From positions 124,001 to 188,000 of the forward strand of contig JAKRSC010000028.1 of assembly GCA_022402565.1 (NCBI GenBank): a stretch of DNA of 64,000 nt, read 5' to 3'. Below, in pieces: positions 43,696 to 54,106 of the stretch. The first letter of the stretch is position 1. Each line of letters begins with the position of its first letter. Position numbers and translations under genes: made by a program. The notes under the pieces are model-generated. The model was not told where the DNA came from. It did not search any database and worked only from the letters and a program-made list of their open reading frames with translations. This DNA comes from Hydrotalea sp. (GTDB lineage Bacteria > Bacteroidota > Bacteroidia > Chitinophagales > Chitinophagaceae).

Positions 43696-46023
43696 ATGTG
43701 GTATAGACTGGCGCAATGGATTATTCATAGAAGAGTAGCTATTTTAGTAAGCTTAGCAGCAATTACTATTGTAATGGGCTATTATGCTTCTAAGGTTGAG
43801 TTGAGTTATGAATTTTCTAAAGCAATTCCATTAGACAATCCTAAATACCAAGAATACCAGGCTTTTAGAGCAGTTTTTGGTGACGAGGGCAACAGAATGG
43901 TTGTAGGAATGGAAGGTGGGCGGTTATACGATTCGGCTGTATTCTCAGAAATGGCATCCTTGTCTAAACGCTTACGAACAACAGATGGTGTTGTTGAAGT
44001 CTTAAGTATTCCTGATGCAGTTCGACTTCAAAAAAATGAAGCGCTTGAAAAATTTGAACCCCTCCCAATTTTCTCAATTCCCGTTCAGTCGCAGCAGAGT
44101 TTAGATAGCCAGCGGGCCTTGTTGGAGACTTTTCCATTTTATTCAGGGAGATTATATAATCCAACTACAGGAGCAGCATTGCTTTCTGTTGGACTCGATA
44201 AAGTAAGAATCAACAGCAAAGAAAGAACTACTATTATTGAAGGTGTACAAAAAGAAATTCAAGCATTTGAAGAAAAAACGGGTGTTTCAGTTCATTTAAG
44301 CGGATTACCTTTTATAAGAACCACTTTGGCCGACAGAATACGAGCAGAGATGAACCTCTTTTTAATAGGTTCATTATTGTTATCGGCCTTAACCCTTTTA
44401 CTATTTTTCAGATCATTCAGTGCCATGTTCATCAGCTTGGTGGTGGTTGCTATTGGTGTTATAATGAGTATAGGCACAATGGTTTTGTTTGGATATAAAA
44501 TCACCATTTTAAATGCACTAATTCCACCCTTAGTAGTTGTAATTGGAGTTCCCAATTGCGTATATTTTTTCAATAAATACCATAGTTCATTCAAAGAAAC
44601 TGGCGATAAGCAAAAAGCCATTGTTCAGATGGTGGGAAGGATGGGCATAGTAACCTTATTCTGCAATATTGCAGCTGCAATAGGTTTTGCAGTGTTTGCA
44701 CTTACTGAAAGTGCATTATTAAAAGAATTTGGTGCTGTTGCTGGTATTAATATAATGGGATTGTTTTTCATTTCTCTTTTATTGATTCCCGCAGTTCTGA
44801 GTTATTTACCACCTCCAAAACAACGACATGTACGCTATCTCAACAACAAATGGATGTTAGCTTTACTATTGAAGGTAGAAAGGTGGACATTTCAAAGAGC
44901 CAAAATCATTTATGGTGTTACTGCTGTGGTGCTAGTCTTTGCAATTATGGGTGTTGCACAATTAAAAAGTGTTGGGTTTATTGTAGATGACTTACCCAAG
45001 CAAGACCCTGTTTATGTAGACTTAAAATGGTTTGAAACCCATTTTGGGGGTGTTATGCCCTTGGAGGTGGTCATTGATACCAAAAAGAAAAATGGCCTAC
45101 TCAGAAATAAGAGAACCTTACAAGCGATGGATGATTTTACAAAAGTAGTAGAGGCCCATCCATCTACAGCTGCCCCCTTGAGTTTATTAGAAGCGCTCAA
45201 ATTTGCCAAGCAATCGTTTTATGATGGCGATCCTGAAAGTTATGATTTACCCTATGAGGGTGACTTAGCCTTTATGGGACCCTATTTATCGCTTAAAAGT
45301 TCTCCAGGAAATACAACCCCCAAAAACTCCCTCCAGCAGGTAGTTGCAGGATTTATGGATAGTACCAGATCTAAAGCAAGGATGAGCATTAACATGAAAG
45401 ATATTGGAACAGAACAACTACCCTTGTTTTTAGATACCCTTCGCAAAGAAGCCAATCAAATTTTCGACACAGCTCAGTACCAGGTTACCTTTACAGGAAG
45501 TTCAGTTACTTTTTTGGAGGGCTCTAGGTTCATCATACAAGGGTTAACAGAAAGCATATTCTGGGCATTTTTGCTCATCACATTGTGCATGTTATACCTA
45601 TTTCGTTCGCTTAAGATTGTACTTATTTCGCTCATTCCTAATATTATTCCCCTATTTGTAACCGCAGGTGTAATGGGTTGGGCAGGAATTCCATTAAAGC
45701 CATCAACTGTGCTTATTTTTAGTGTGGCTCTAGGCATTGTCATTGATGTTACCATTCGCTTTCTAATTAATTATAAGCAAGAGCTTCCGCACTACAATTA
45801 TCACGTAAAAAAGACCCTTATTCAAACTATACATCATACCGGCATTAGTATTATTTATACTTCATTGGTACTCATAGCTGGCTTTATCATTTTTGCGCTC
45901 AGCGATTTTGGGGGAACCCAAGCCCTGGGATGGCTTACTTCCCTAACGTTAATTATTGGAACCCTTACTAACCTTGTTTTACTACCCGTTTTGCTAGCTG
46001 GAATGGCAAAAAAACGGGTATAA
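43696..46023 (+). CDS. RND superfamily (MMPL-type) exporter
   Basis: The 775-residue protein has twelve predicted membrane helices in two repeats, each with one helix, a large periplasmic loop, then five helices. Motifs include GDEGNRMVVGMEGG after the first helix and the sterol-sensing-like core LNALIPPLVVVIGVPNCVYF, repeated in the second half as FSVALGIVIDVTIRF. These predicted exporters of the RND superfamily move lipids or hydrophobic compounds using the proton gradient. No periplasmic adaptor or TolC gene is adjacent. It is divergent from the AI-2E gene. Confidence 0.9.
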   Translation: MWYRLAQWIIHRRVAILVSLAAITIVMGYYASKVELSYEFSKAIPLDNPKYQEYQAFRAVFGDEGNRMVVGMEGGRLYDSAVFSEMASLSKRLRTTDGVVEVLSIPDAVRLQKNEALEKFEPLPIFSIPVQSQQSLDSQRALLETFPFYSGRLYNPTTGAALLSVGLDKVRINSKERTTIIEGVQKEIQAFEEKTGVSVHLSGLPFIRTTLADRIRAEMNLFLIGSLLLSALTLLLFFRSFSAMFISLVVVAIGVIMSIGTMVLFGYKITILNALIPPLVVVIGVPNCVYFFNKYHSSFKETGDKQKAIVQMVGRMGIVTLFCNIAAAIGFAVFALTESALLKEFGAVAGINIMGLFFISLLLIPAVLSYLPPPKQRHVRYLNNKWMLALLLKVERWTFQRAKIIYGVTAVVLVFAIMGVAQLKSVGFIVDDLPKQDPVYVDLKWFETHFGGVMPLEVVIDTKKKNGLLRNKRTLQAMDDFTKVVEAHPSTAAPLSLLEALKFAKQSFYDGDPESYDLPYEGDLAFMGPYLSLKSSPGNTTPKNSLQQVVAGFMDSTRSKARMSINMKDIGTEQLPLFLDTLRKEANQIFDTAQYQVTFTGSSVTFLEGSRFIIQGLTESIFWAFLLITLCMLYLFRSLKIVLISLIPNIIPLFVTAGVMGWAGIPLKPSTVLIFSVALGIVIDVTIRFLINYKQELPHYNYHVKKTLIQTIHHTGISIIYTSLVLIAGFIIFALSDFGGTQALGWLTSLTLIIGTLTNLVLLPVLLAGMAKKRV

Positions 46024-46090
46024 GCGGTCTTAAAATGTGATAAGCGAAAAAAAGTTTCCTACTTGCAGCGTTTGAAATGTTAAAGTTGTC

Positions 46091-46098
46091 TATATTTA
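46091..46098 (+). promoter_or_regulatory. Possible -7 box of the first SusC gene
   Basis: TAtaTTTA, one mismatch to consensus, lies 25 bases before ATG 46124. TTTG at 46071-46074 is a possible -33 element, with short spacing (16). Confidence 0.4.
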
Positions 46099-46123
46099 AC
46101 GTTAAATAATTTTAAACAAATTA

Positions 46124-49100
46124 ATGCACATGAGAAAACTGTTATTCGCCATGCTGGCGTGGTTGCTTGCATTAGCTCCTGCGTTGGCACAGAACAAGAC
46201 AGTTACCGGTAAGGTAACTGACGACAAAGGTGCACCGCTTTCAGGTGTTACTGTATCTGCGGTAGGTGCTAATGCAAGGGCACTTACAGATGCCTCGGGA
46301 ACATTTTCTATTCAAGTTCCTGAGAAAACAAGAACCCTCCGCCTTTCCTATGTTGGATTTGACAATGTAGATGTGGCTATTTCCGGTTCTAATTTAATGG
46401 TAACCATGAAACCAGAAGACAAATCACTTGAAGAAGTGGTGGTTGTAGGTTATGGTACTGTAAAGAAGAAAGACCTTACTGGTAGTGTTTCTACCATTGG
46501 GGGCGATAAAGTGCGCGATTTACCAGTGCAGAGCTTTGATCAAGCACTATCTGGACGTGCAGCAGGTGTAAATATCACTATTCCTAATGGTGTGGTGAAC
46601 AACCCTCCTGTAATTCGTATTCGTGGTGTAAACTCAATTAGTTTGAGTTCTTTCCCATTAGTGGTAATTGATGGGGTTCCAACATTTACGGGTGATTTTG
46701 GAAACAATGCTTCTAATAACCCATTGGGAGACATCAACCCTGCAGATATTGAAAGCGTTGAGATTTTGAAAGATGCTGCTGCAGCTGCAATCTACGGTTC
46801 TCGTGCTTCTGCGGGCGTGTTATTGATTACTACTAAAAAAGGAAAGCAGGGTCGTGCTAAAGTTAGTTACGATGCTTGGGTTGGTTGGACTCGTCCATTC
46901 AATTTGATTCCTGTTTTAAACGGTCGTCAATATGAAGAAATAAAGAATGAAGGGTTAACGAACGCTGGCACTCCTCCAAATGGAACATCTCGCGGATTCT
47001 ATCCTTATATTGGTAATGATGGACAACCGGTGAGTACCAATTGGTATGATGTAATTTATAGAACGGGTGTTTCTCAAAACCACAACATTAGCATCTCTGG
47101 TGCAAATGAAAAGACCAGTTATTTCTTTTCTGCTGCATACACCAAGCAAGAAGGTATGATTCGTCAGAACGACTTCAAGCGTTTAAATGCTACTATGAGT
47201 TTAGACCATAAAGTAAACAGTTGGTTTACATTGGGTGGTAAGTTTCAATATGCAAATTCAAACAACTTTGGCGTGAACTCGGGATCTCAGCCAGGCGGTG
47301 CGTTTGCAACTTCTGGTATTGGTCGTTTGGGCTTCAACTTGGCACCAAATGTTCCGGTGTTTTTGAATGATGGTTCTTACAATATCAATAGAGCATCAAA
47401 CCAAATTGGAGGAGGGGCAAACCTAACTGCTTTACAGTTTACTAATCCACAGGTTTTATTAGACCTAAGCAGGTTTGGTTCTGAGTCTGATCGTGTAATT
47501 GCAAATGTTTATGGTAATGTGAAAATTATGGATGGATTGAATTTCCGTACCACATTTGGTATTGATAATATGACCATCATTAACAAAACTTTCCAAAACC
47601 CATTACATGGTGATGGTGTGGCTAACAATGGTAATGCAATTAACACAAACCAATCTTATCGTCGTTGGAACTTAACTAATGTATTAAACTATAATAAAAG
47701 TTTTGGCGATCATAATGTAGCTGCATTGGTCGGTAATGAACAGCAGTATACGGCTCAAGAAGGTTGGGGTGCTTGGAGACAAGGTGTTACTGATCCATTC
47801 TACAATGAGTTTCAGGGTGGATTTAACACCATTGTTCCTTCGGGTAACTTCTTGGGTGAAAACTACCTGGTTTCTTTCTTTGGTCGTGTGAACTACGATT
47901 ACAAGAAAAAGTACTTGTTATCATTCAATGCTCGTCGCGATGGTTACTCTGCATTCTCTCCTGAGAACAAGTATGGAAACTTCTGGGGAGCGTCTGCTGG
48001 TTGGGTAGTTAGTCAGGAGAAATTCTTTGAAAATTCAGGACTTAGCAAAATTTTCAGCAACTTAAAAGTTCGTGGAAGCTATGGTGTAGTTGGTAACAAC
48101 CAAGGAATTGGTGATTTCGCTTTCTGGAGTTTCTTCAGCAGCGGTTTATACGGAACCAATCCATCCTTATTCTTCTCACAAGCTGGTAACAGAGATTTAC
48201 GTTGGGAAACCAGTAAGAAAACAGACATTGGACTTGAAATGGGCTTCTTGAATGGTCGTTTGAATGTAGAGGCAACTTACTACATGAATGATGTAGACAA
48301 CTTGATTCTAGCAGAACCACAAGCACCTTCTCGTGGCATTCCGGGTAACTCAATTTTACAAAACGTGGGTGCAATGACCAACCGCGGTTTAGAGTTAACG
48401 ATCAATTACAATGTAATTCAGAAGAAAGACTTCTCTTGGAATACTAGCTTTAATATTACAACTCTTCGCAATCGTGTTACAGCATTAGCTGCTGGCGGAG
48501 CAGATATTCAGCCTGCTACTTCTGGTTTGGAGCGTCCAAGTATGATTCGAGTAGGCGAATCTATTGGTAGCTTTTATGCTGTTCGCACTGCTGGTGTAAA
48601 CCCTGCAAATGGTCAGCGTATCTTCTTGTACCGCGATGGTACACAAGTTCAATACAACCATGCTGCTCCTGTGGCATCTCGTTGGACATTGGTATCGAAT
48701 GGTGCGGTTGCTCCTCGTGTTGCTGACCAAGCAAACGATGGAGTAATTATTGGACCAGCATTACCAAAGTGGACTGGTGGTTGGGATAACAACTTCCGCT
48801 TTAAGAACTTTGATGTGTCTATGTTATTCTTCTTCTCTGGAGGTAATTATGTTTACAATGGTACTCGCGCAGGTATGCTAGATCAGCGTAGCTGGAACAA
48901 CACAACTGATGTGTTGAAGCGCTGGCAGAGACCAGGCGATCAGACTGATATTCCACGCGTAGTATTTGGAGACAATATCTCTAATGGTTCAGGTGTGGTT
49001 ATTAGTGAAAACGTAGAGCGCGGCGACTTCTTGAAGTTGAGAAATATTACTGTTGGATATACCCTACCGAAGAATCTCACAGATAGAATAGGAATTAGCA

Positions 49101-49267
49101 GCTTCCGATTCTTTGCTCAGGTTTTCAATGCATTTACTTTAACAGGATATAGAGGTTATGACCCAGAAATCTCATCTAATGGTAACGGTAATGGAAACCC
49201 AAGCGTAGATAGAAACTCAGTACCTCAGGCTAGAAGCTTCAACTTTGGTATCAATGTTGGATTTTAA
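46124..49267 (+). CDS. SusC/RagA family TonB-linked outer membrane protein (first pair)
   Basis: The 1047-residue protein has a signal peptide (ending APALAQ) and a carboxypeptidase-regulatory-like domain (about 25-100; GKVTDDKGAPLSGVTV). A TonB-box-like LEEVVVVGYGT leads to the plug (RDLPVQSFDQALSGRAAG; VEILKDAAAAAIYGSRASAGVLLITTKK) and a 22-stranded barrel ending FNFGINVGF. SusC proteins import oligomers through the outer membrane with TonB and a SusD lid. The partner SusD starts at the stop codon. Arg codons are mainly CGT here, unlike most flanking genes, which suggests high expression. The substrate is unknown; no glycosidase is in the cluster. ATG 46130 is an alternative start. Confidence 0.96.
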   Translation: MHMRKLLFAMLAWLLALAPALAQNKTVTGKVTDDKGAPLSGVTVSAVGANARALTDASGTFSIQVPEKTRTLRLSYVGFDNVDVAISGSNLMVTMKPEDKSLEEVVVVGYGTVKKKDLTGSVSTIGGDKVRDLPVQSFDQALSGRAAGVNITIPNGVVNNPPVIRIRGVNSISLSSFPLVVIDGVPTFTGDFGNNASNNPLGDINPADIESVEILKDAAAAAIYGSRASAGVLLITTKKGKQGRAKVSYDAWVGWTRPFNLIPVLNGRQYEEIKNEGLTNAGTPPNGTSRGFYPYIGNDGQPVSTNWYDVIYRTGVSQNHNISISGANEKTSYFFSAAYTKQEGMIRQNDFKRLNATMSLDHKVNSWFTLGGKFQYANSNNFGVNSGSQPGGAFATSGIGRLGFNLAPNVPVFLNDGSYNINRASNQIGGGANLTALQFTNPQVLLDLSRFGSESDRVIANVYGNVKIMDGLNFRTTFGIDNMTIINKTFQNPLHGDGVANNGNAINTNQSYRRWNLTNVLNYNKSFGDHNVAALVGNEQQYTAQEGWGAWRQGVTDPFYNEFQGGFNTIVPSGNFLGENYLVSFFGRVNYDYKKKYLLSFNARRDGYSAFSPENKYGNFWGASAGWVVSQEKFFENSGLSKIFSNLKVRGSYGVVGNNQGIGDFAFWSFFSSGLYGTNPSLFFSQAGNRDLRWETSKKTDIGLEMGFLNGRLNVEATYYMNDVDNLILAEPQAPSRGIPGNSILQNVGAMTNRGLELTINYNVIQKKDFSWNTSFNITTLRNRVTALAAGGADIQPATSGLERPSMIRVGESIGSFYAVRTAGVNPANGQRIFLYRDGTQVQYNHAAPVASRWTLVSNGAVAPRVADQANDGVIIGPALPKWTGGWDNNFRFKNFDVSMLFFFSGGNYVYNGTRAGMLDQRSWNNTTDVLKRWQRPGDQTDIPRVVFGDNISNGSGVVISENVERGDFLKLRNITVGYTLPKNLTDRIGISSFRFFAQVFNAFTLTGYRGYDPEISSNGNGNGNPSVDRNSVPQARSFNFGINVGF

Positions 49268-49287
49268 TGACTAAAAACTTGAAGATT

Positions 49288-50733
49288 ATGAAATTTAAAA
49301 TAATATCTCTATCGCTTTTGGCTGCAGCCTTTATTGGATGTAGCAAAGAGAAGCTGGAACCCATCCCTCAAACAGCCCTATCTGATGCTGTTGCGTTCAG
49401 CGATTCTGCTCGTTGCGTACAGCAAGTTCAAGGTGTTTATTCATCACTGAAAGCCGGTCAAATGCTGGCTGGTCGTTATCAGGTGTATCAAGATGTACGT
49501 GGTGAAGAGTTCATCAACCGTACTAACAACGCTGTAACTGCTTGGTTAACTTGGCAGTTTAATTTAACAGCAAGTGCAAACGAAGTTCAGAACTTTTGGG
49601 CGGCTGCTTATGCTTGTATTAACCGTGCAAACGTAGTAATGGCAGGTATTGAAGGATCACCAATTAGTGCTACTTTAAAGCGTAATCTAATTGCAGAGGC
49701 AAAAGTGGTTCGTGCAACAGCTTACTTTATGTTGCTTCAATTGTATGCTCGTCCTTTTACAGATGGTAATGGCGCTCGTCCGGGTGTTGTATTAAGGTTA
49801 ACCCCTGAAACATCTGCTGGTGAAAACAACCGTGCTCGCTCAACAGTGGGTGAAGTTTATACTCAAATCATTAAAGATTTAAATGAGGCAGAAACAGAGT
49901 TGCCACTAACATATACAAATTCTGAACACAGAGTTACACGAGCTCACCGCAATACGGCTATTGCTTTGAAAACACGTGTTTATTTAAATATGGGTCAGTA
50001 TGGTAATGTTATTACAGAAGGCAACAAGTTAGTTCCGAACGCCGCACCTTGGCAAGCTGCTTCTGGTGTTGCAAATGCATTGAATGCTTCTATTGCCACT
50101 GTATTTAGCAACTATACCAACTCAGAAATGATTTTCTCAATGCCCTTCACCGCATTAGATCCTCCTGGTGTGCAAAATGGCTTAGGACATTATTATAATG
50201 CAGCTCCTAATGGCGGTGGTGAGTTTTCGTTGAATTTAGATCCAGTGGGCATACATGCAAATGCTGATTGGAGAGCTCAGGATGCAAGAAGAAACTTTTT
50301 TGTTACTGTTGGTGGTCATGTACGCTTAAATAAGTGGCCAAACCCAGCCAACGCTGCTGACTGGAGTCCTGTAATTCGTTATGCAGAAGTTATGTTGAAC
50401 TTGGCTGAAGCATTGGCAAGAAATGCTGCAGGTACTACAGTTGATGCTCGTGCATTGGCTATTTTGAATGCAGTTCGTAAGCGTTCAGATGCAACAATTG
50501 CTGATTTTGCACCTGCAAACAAAGACGCTTTAGTGGCTTTAATTCTAACAGAAAGAAGAATTGAGTTATTAGGTGAAGGTTTCCGTACATCAGATATCAC
50601 TCGTTTGGGTGGTACATTCCCAGCAAAAGGGGTGGTTGGTGCTGTTGCACCATCTGCTAACCAGTACATTTGGCCAATTTCTTTAGCTGAATTGTTGGTG
50701 AATAAATCTTGTGAGCAGAATCCTGGTTACTAA
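49288..50733 (+). CDS. SusD/RagB family nutrient-binding lipoprotein (first pair)
   Basis: The protein (481 residues from ATG 49288) has a lipoprotein signal with lipobox FIGC. It has the SusD layout: an N-terminal tetratricopeptide-like helical scaffold (RGEEFINRTNNAV, AEAKVVRATAYFMLLQLYARPF) and a C-terminal segment with VIRYAEVMLNLAEALAR, NAVRKRSDATI, ERRIELLGEGFRTSDITRLG and the ending CEQNPGY. It caps the SusC barrel and binds the substrate. An upstream ATG at 49267 overlaps the SusC stop by one base and is possible. Confidence 0.94.
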   Translation: MKFKIISLSLLAAAFIGCSKEKLEPIPQTALSDAVAFSDSARCVQQVQGVYSSLKAGQMLAGRYQVYQDVRGEEFINRTNNAVTAWLTWQFNLTASANEVQNFWAAAYACINRANVVMAGIEGSPISATLKRNLIAEAKVVRATAYFMLLQLYARPFTDGNGARPGVVLRLTPETSAGENNRARSTVGEVYTQIIKDLNEAETELPLTYTNSEHRVTRAHRNTAIALKTRVYLNMGQYGNVITEGNKLVPNAAPWQAASGVANALNASIATVFSNYTNSEMIFSMPFTALDPPGVQNGLGHYYNAAPNGGGEFSLNLDPVGIHANADWRAQDARRNFFVTVGGHVRLNKWPNPANAADWSPVIRYAEVMLNLAEALARNAAGTTVDARALAILNAVRKRSDATIADFAPANKDALVALILTERRIELLGEGFRTSDITRLGGTFPAKGVVGAVAPSANQYIWPISLAELLVNKSCEQNPGY

Positions 50734-50758
50734 GAGATCAATTCATCTACTTAATTGC

Positions 50759-50796
50759 AACCCGCATCAAGGTTTTTCTTGGTGCGGGTTTTTTTC
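50759..50796 (+). terminator. Strong terminator after the first SusCD pair
   Basis: AACCCGCA (50759-50766) and CAAG pair with CTTG and TGCGGGTT (50783-50790) across a short loop, followed by seven T. It separates the two SusCD units. Confidence 0.9.
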
Positions 50797-51051
50797 TGTG
50801 TTTGGTCTTTAATGGGAACGCCTAAAAGGTTATCAAATCAAAGTGGTAGTAGACCTCCGGCTACTTTCAAAGGCCATTTATAGAACCCAAAATCATCCCT
50901 TCACATTATTATTATTCTTGATAAGAGCCCCTATTTCAGGATAAAAGGCAAAAAAAAGGATGAATGGAGCAACTTTTTTTTACAAGATTGTGTCTAAGTT
51001 GTGGATAGTTGGCTATATTGCAAACTCCAAAATTTAAAAAAACACTGCTTT
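50797..51051. other. Intergenic region between the SusCD pairs
   Basis: No gene is supported. TAtaTTGC at 51014-51021, 30 bases before ATG 51052, is a possible -7 box with two mismatches. A long run of A/T near 50950-50985 is the only other feature. Confidence 0.4.
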
Positions 51052-54000
51052 ATGAGAAAACTCGTCATGCTCATGATGGGACTCTTCTTGTCGCTTTCCA
51101 TGGTGATAGCGCAGTCAAGAGTCATCACAGGTAAGGTACTAGATGAGAAGGGAGCTCCGGTTTCCAACGCATCAGTCCTGGTTAAAGGAACCAATATTGG
51201 TACAACTACCAAAGAAGATGGTTCATTCACTCTCAATGCCCCTTCAACAGCAAGAGATCTTGTGATCACTTCTGTGAACTTCGAAAGACAAGAAGTTCGT
51301 TTAGGATCTGGCAACACTTACAACGTAACTTTAAAAGCTGCTTCTGACGATTTGGAAGAAGTAGTTGTAACAGGTTACCAACAGCAAAAAAGACGCGAAG
51401 TAAACGCGGCTGTAAGTAAGATTGATGCCAAACAAATCGAAAACATTCCCGTTCCATCTGTTGACCGCTTGTTACAAGGTCGTGCATCAGGTGTGCAGGT
51501 GAATGCGAACAACGGTGTACCAGGTGGTGCTGTTAACATCTTGATTCGTGGTGCGGGTTCTATTAATGCCGGTAACCAACCTTTATTTGTTGTGGATGGA
51601 GTACAAATCAACGGAAATACAACTAGTATACAAACGCAAACTAACCCAATTGCTTTCTTGAACCCAGAAGATATTGAATCTTTTGAGATTTTGAAAGATG
51701 CGGCTGCAACCTCCATTTATGGTGCGCGCGGTGGTAATGGTGTTGTGTTAATTACTACTAAAAAAGGTAAGGCTGGTAAGAACGAGGTGATGGTTAACAT
51801 GCAGTATGGTGTTACACAGCCTTTGAAGTATTTCGATATCATGAGCATCGATGAGATTGCAAAAGTTCGTATTGAAGCACTTCAAAATGCAAACCCTCGT
51901 GCTAGTGCTGCTGCAGTTCGTTCTTCTGCATTAGCGGGTTTAGGTATAGCTGGTAACTTAACTGATGCTCAAATTGCAGCATTACAGCAGTACGATTGGC
52001 AAAGAGAAGCTTTGACAAATGGTAGTGTAAAGCAAATTAACATGTCACTTCGTGGTGGTAATGATAAAACTACTTACTACATTTCTGGTTCTTATAACGT
52101 TACTGAAGCGGTTATTGATCCGGTAAACTTTAAAAGAGGAACATTATTGACCTCTTTAACACATAAGGTAAATAGAAAGCTTTCTGTTGAAACTCAAATT
52201 AGTTTGAGTACAATTGCACAGAATGCTCCTTTTGGTGGTGCTGGTGGTGGTGCTTTCTTGGGTAACACCGCTTTCGCTGCTGCTACTATTCTTCCGCATA
52301 ACCCTATTCGTAATGCTGATGGAAGCTGGTATGGTTTACCAGGTTCTGGTCAGGCAGTTGCAGGTATCCTAAGCTTCAACCCAATGGCGGTGAATGCTTT
52401 GAATACAAGTAAGCAAAGAACCAACCAAATGGTAGGTAGCTTTACTGTTAACTACGAAATCATGAAAGGTTTACGTTACCAAGGTAAGTTTGGTTTGGAC
52501 TATCGTTTGGTTCAAACTGAATTCTATGGTGACCCTCGTTTGGATGAGTATTTCAATCGTCGTGGTTTTGGTTCCGCAAACTCAGATTGGAACACCAACT
52601 TCTTGACATTCCATACTTTGAATTATAACAAAGTATTTGCTGGTAAACACAGTGTATCTGCATTAGCAGGTGCTGAATATCGTTCAGATGTGCAAGAGCG
52701 TATTGGTGCATCTGCAGAAGGTTTCCCAACTCCTGATTTTAGAACTATTAACACAGCTGCAACTCCATTAGGTGCAACTGGTTTCTGGACTGGTAACCGT
52801 GTATTCTCTTTGTTCGGTCGTGCTACTTATGAATACGACAGACGTTATAGTGTGGTTTTCTCTATGCGTCGTGATGGTTCTTCTCGTTTTGGTGCAAACA
52901 ATCGTTTCGCTACTTTCCCATCTGTTCAAGTGGGTTGGAATGTGACCAACGAAAAGTTCATGCAAAATGCAACTCGTTGGATGAACAACTTGAAGATTCG
53001 TTATTCTTGGGGTCAAGCGGGTAACGACCAAATCGGCAACTTCGATGCCCTTGGTTTATTCGGGGGTGGTCGTCAGTATGCTGGTACTCCAGGTATTTTC
53101 TACAGCCAGTTAGCTAGCCCTACTTTACGTTGGGAGTCAAGAACTGAAAACAACATTGGTGTTGACTTAGGATTCTTTAATGACCGTATCACTGCTAGTG
53201 TTGATGTGTACAGAAGATTAAACGACAGATTATTGTTGGGTCGTTCTTTATATCAAACTACTGGTTTCACTTCATTCACTGATAACGTAGGTGCTGTAAC
53301 CAACGAAGGTGTGGAAGCAACTATTGGTGTAAAAGTGATTGACAAAGCGTTTAAGTGGAGAACTCAGTTCATCTTTGCTTACAACAAGAACTTTATTTCT
53401 AGTTTATATGATGGCTTACAAGTATTGCCAGGAAACAACGCAATTCGTGTAGGTGCTCCACTAGGATCATTCTTTGTATCTAACTATGCTGGTGTAAACC
53501 CTGCAACTGGTCGTGCAATGTGGTACAAGGCAAATGGTGAGTTAACTTATACTCCATTGGCGCCTGTAGATCAGCGTTTAGCGGGTCAAACTATTCCAGT
53601 ATATAATGGTGGTTTTGAAAACGTATTCAGCTATAAGAATTTTGAAGCTACCTTCTTCTTCAACTATGAGTACGGTCGTACTGTAAGTGATGGTCAGGTA
53701 AACTTCATGTCTGAAATAGGTGGACGTGCATTCAACGGTTTGCAGTCTATGTTCGATGCTCGTTGGACAACTCCTGGTCAAATTACTTCTGTTCCCCGTC
53801 CATTTAACGGAAACACAGATTTTGCAAGTGTTGGCCGCTTTACTGGTCAGCGTTACTTGTTCAAAGCAGATTATATCCGTTTGAGAACAGTTATGTTGGC
53901 TTATAATTTCCCTCGTGAGTTGATGCAGCGTTGGAAAATGACTATGGCTCGATTCTATGTACAAGGTACCAACCTTTGGACATATGCTGACTATCCTGGT

Positions 54001-54084
54001 TACGATCCAGAATTCGTAGGTGCAGCAACAGGTATCGTTCCTCAGAACAAGAATATCACTGTAGGTTTGCAACTCAGTTTCTAA
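51052..54084 (+). CDS. SusC/RagA family TonB-linked outer membrane protein (second pair)
   Basis: The protein (1010 residues from ATG 51052) has a signal peptide (ending SMVIAQ), a carboxypeptidase-regulatory-like domain (GKVLDEKGAPVSNASV), LEEVVVTGYQ, the plug (IPVPSVDRLLQGRASGV; FEILKDAAATSIYGARGGNGVVLITTKKG) and a barrel ending NITVGLQLSF. An upstream GTG (51001) extends the frame by 17 residues but lacks a signal peptide start. Arg codons are almost all CGT, as in the first SusC. It forms a system with the following SusD and lipoprotein genes; the substrate is unknown. Confidence 0.96.
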   Translation: MRKLVMLMMGLFLSLSMVIAQSRVITGKVLDEKGAPVSNASVLVKGTNIGTTTKEDGSFTLNAPSTARDLVITSVNFERQEVRLGSGNTYNVTLKAASDDLEEVVVTGYQQQKRREVNAAVSKIDAKQIENIPVPSVDRLLQGRASGVQVNANNGVPGGAVNILIRGAGSINAGNQPLFVVDGVQINGNTTSIQTQTNPIAFLNPEDIESFEILKDAAATSIYGARGGNGVVLITTKKGKAGKNEVMVNMQYGVTQPLKYFDIMSIDEIAKVRIEALQNANPRASAAAVRSSALAGLGIAGNLTDAQIAALQQYDWQREALTNGSVKQINMSLRGGNDKTTYYISGSYNVTEAVIDPVNFKRGTLLTSLTHKVNRKLSVETQISLSTIAQNAPFGGAGGGAFLGNTAFAAATILPHNPIRNADGSWYGLPGSGQAVAGILSFNPMAVNALNTSKQRTNQMVGSFTVNYEIMKGLRYQGKFGLDYRLVQTEFYGDPRLDEYFNRRGFGSANSDWNTNFLTFHTLNYNKVFAGKHSVSALAGAEYRSDVQERIGASAEGFPTPDFRTINTAATPLGATGFWTGNRVFSLFGRATYEYDRRYSVVFSMRRDGSSRFGANNRFATFPSVQVGWNVTNEKFMQNATRWMNNLKIRYSWGQAGNDQIGNFDALGLFGGGRQYAGTPGIFYSQLASPTLRWESRTENNIGVDLGFFNDRITASVDVYRRLNDRLLLGRSLYQTTGFTSFTDNVGAVTNEGVEATIGVKVIDKAFKWRTQFIFAYNKNFISSLYDGLQVLPGNNAIRVGAPLGSFFVSNYAGVNPATGRAMWYKANGELTYTPLAPVDQRLAGQTIPVYNGGFENVFSYKNFEATFFFNYEYGRTVSDGQVNFMSEIGGRAFNGLQSMFDARWTTPGQITSVPRPFNGNTDFASVGRFTGQRYLFKADYIRLRTVMLAYNFPRELMQRWKMTMARFYVQGTNLWTYADYPGYDPEFVGAATGIVPQNKNITVGLQLSF

Positions 54085-54106
54085 TCACTAAAATGCTAGA
54101 AAAATT

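Noticed and set aside
53578-54072. 164-codon minus-strand ORF inside the second SusC gene
   Set aside because: Shadow frame of a certain gene; no signal peptide or family resemblance, and open only because of the biased codon use of the SusC gene.
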